The notes beneath the pieces were generated by a model that saw only the letters and a program-made list of their open reading frames with translations, did no database searches and was not told the DNA's origin. From Nitrospirota bacterium (GTDB taxonomy: Bacteria; Nitrospirota; Thermodesulfovibrionia; Thermodesulfovibrionales; JdFR-85): DNA of 34,042 nucleotides. Both the position numbers and the translations under genes were made by a program. Positions 33,313 through 34,042 of the stretch are shown piece by piece (positions within the stretch are counted from its first letter, which is position 1; each line of letters starts with the position of its first letter). The DNA lies in assembly GCA_013151495.1 (NCBI GenBank), contig JAADIE010000062.1, positions 16,580 to 50,621 of the forward strand, given 5' to 3'.

Positions 33313-34042
33313 ATGAAGTATTTATCATTCAAAAAAATATCGTTTCTAATTTCAGTTGCTTTATTTTTATTATGTATTACATCAATTCCTGCTTTTGCGT
33401 ATGTTATTACATTCGATGATATACAATTAAATCGGTCAGGGATTGCTTCTGTTGATTCCAAATATATACCGTTTAAGTTTGTCAATTTCTTTGCAATTGA
33501 CCCAGATATAACTGATGCCTATGATACGGCACGCCCAACAGAATACTATGATGGATATAGAAACGCTATCATCTCAGGTTGCTGTGTTGCCTATAATGGT
33601 TTGGGAAATGATGCATCCATAAAAACACTCAGAATATATTATTACCCTTATTCTAGAAATTATAATATAACACAAATCTTATTTAACTGGAATGGTGCCT
33701 ATTTTACTGCAGCCCACCGCGATAATCTTAATATAAAGATTACGGCAGGTTATGTAGATAGATATAACAGATTTGTTAGAAAGTATTCAGAGACCATAAC
33801 AGTTAGTACAGATAGGCCTTTCTGGTTTAGTGCTGACTGGAAGTGGATTTCCTGGATATACTTTTCGTCCTATGGTGGAGTATATGCAAATGGTGAGGGT
33901 ACACAATTTGCCATAGACAACTTTACCTATAACGAACCATTCCCCTACACTCCTCCTGAATTACAAAGACAAAGTACCAGTTCGGGAGGTACAGGTGTTA
34001 ATCCAGTACCAGAACCATCCTCCATATTACTTTTTGGCAGTG
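33313..34042 (+). CDS. PEP-CTERM secreted protein (3' end outside the window)
   Basis: An open frame of 243 codons that continues past the window end. Residues 1-29 form a signal sequence (basic start, hydrophobic core, cut near AFA-YVITF). The mature part is rich in Tyr, Asn, Thr and Ser, beta-type, with YVITFDDIQL at its start and a Ser/Gly/Thr linker before PVPEPSSILLFGSG, the PEP-CTERM sorting motif with the beginning of its membrane helix. Such proteins are recognised by an exosortase and often accompany exopolysaccharide. ATG 33313 has GGGAGG ten bases upstream. Codon use is more AT-rich than in neighbouring genes, so recent acquisition or surface-protein drift is possible. Confidence 0.9.
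   Translation, partial: MKYLSFKKISFLISVALFLLCITSIPAFAYVITFDDIQLNRSGIASVDSKYIPFKFVNFFAIDPDITDAYDTARPTEYYDGYRNAIISGCCVAYNGLGNDASIKTLRIYYYPYSRNYNITQILFNWNGAYFTAAHRDNLNIKITAGYVDRYNRFVRKYSETITVSTDRPFWFSADWKWISWIYFSSYGGVYANGEGTQFAIDNFTYNEPFPYTPPELQRQSTSSGGTGVNPVPEPSSILLFGS

Overview
The window looks like chromosome of a Gram-negative, moderately AT-rich bacterium with anaerobic or respiratory metabolism. Support comes from a KDO-pathway isomerase, a TolC/HlyD/MFS tripartite exporter, an octaheme c-type cytochrome of the hydroxylamine-oxidoreductase type, an RseC protein and a PEP-CTERM surface protein. The mix (TtuA-type tRNA thiolase, TrpB2 beside canonical TrpB, HAO-like cytochrome, GldG/DUF4340 pair) fits Nitrospirota (Thermodesulfovibrio-like) or Desulfobacterota. 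This is an inference; there is no rRNA or taxonomic marker here. Genes are packed tightly, with many ATGA stop/start overlaps, and several convergent genes overlap at their 3' ends. No tRNA, rRNA, CRISPR array or complete insertion sequence was seen.

Layout. 1-2450: end of an ABC-2 permease, a GldG-like auxiliary protein and a DUF4340 protein, coupled by overlaps. 2553-6540: PilZ protein, trpB2 (-), a sulfur carrier fused to a TtuA-type tRNA thiolase (+), and an HD-GYP response regulator (-). 6630-11606: kdsD-trpB, then ClC transporter-cbiA. 11698-16318: tolC-hlyD-MFS exporter followed by its probable TetR regulator; each of the two promoters carries its own near-perfect palindrome. 16333-19304: sugar epimerase, pyrE, PHP phosphoesterase and a TPR membrane protein. 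19308-22080: MltD-like lytic transglycosylase, a small Cys-rich protein, an endonuclease III relative and a secreted protein. 22201-24196: a ferredoxin gene interrupted by an in-frame TGA, rseC, and the octaheme cytochrome. 24309-25272: endonuclease V and a DUF3553 protein. 30332-25247 (-): one apparent six-gene operon with a large uncharacterised protein, cbiB, thiE, hicB, a frameshifted hicA and a TIGR01212 radical SAM protein. 30368-32965: TPR protein, a 132-bp palindromic element, a sodium-dependent symporter and aroK. 33248-34042: sigma-54-type promoter and a PEP-CTERM secreted protein that runs off the end.

The most notable items are the TtuB-TtuA-like fusion; the ferredoxin whose frame continues past a TGA and is stop/start coupled to rseC; hicA broken at an A5 run inside a housekeeping operon; the 683-aa protein of unknown function with glycosyltransferase-like motifs; the element with 16-bp inverted ends; and a recurring promoter design in which the -10 box lies 6-10 nt before the start codon, suggesting widespread leaderless transcripts.
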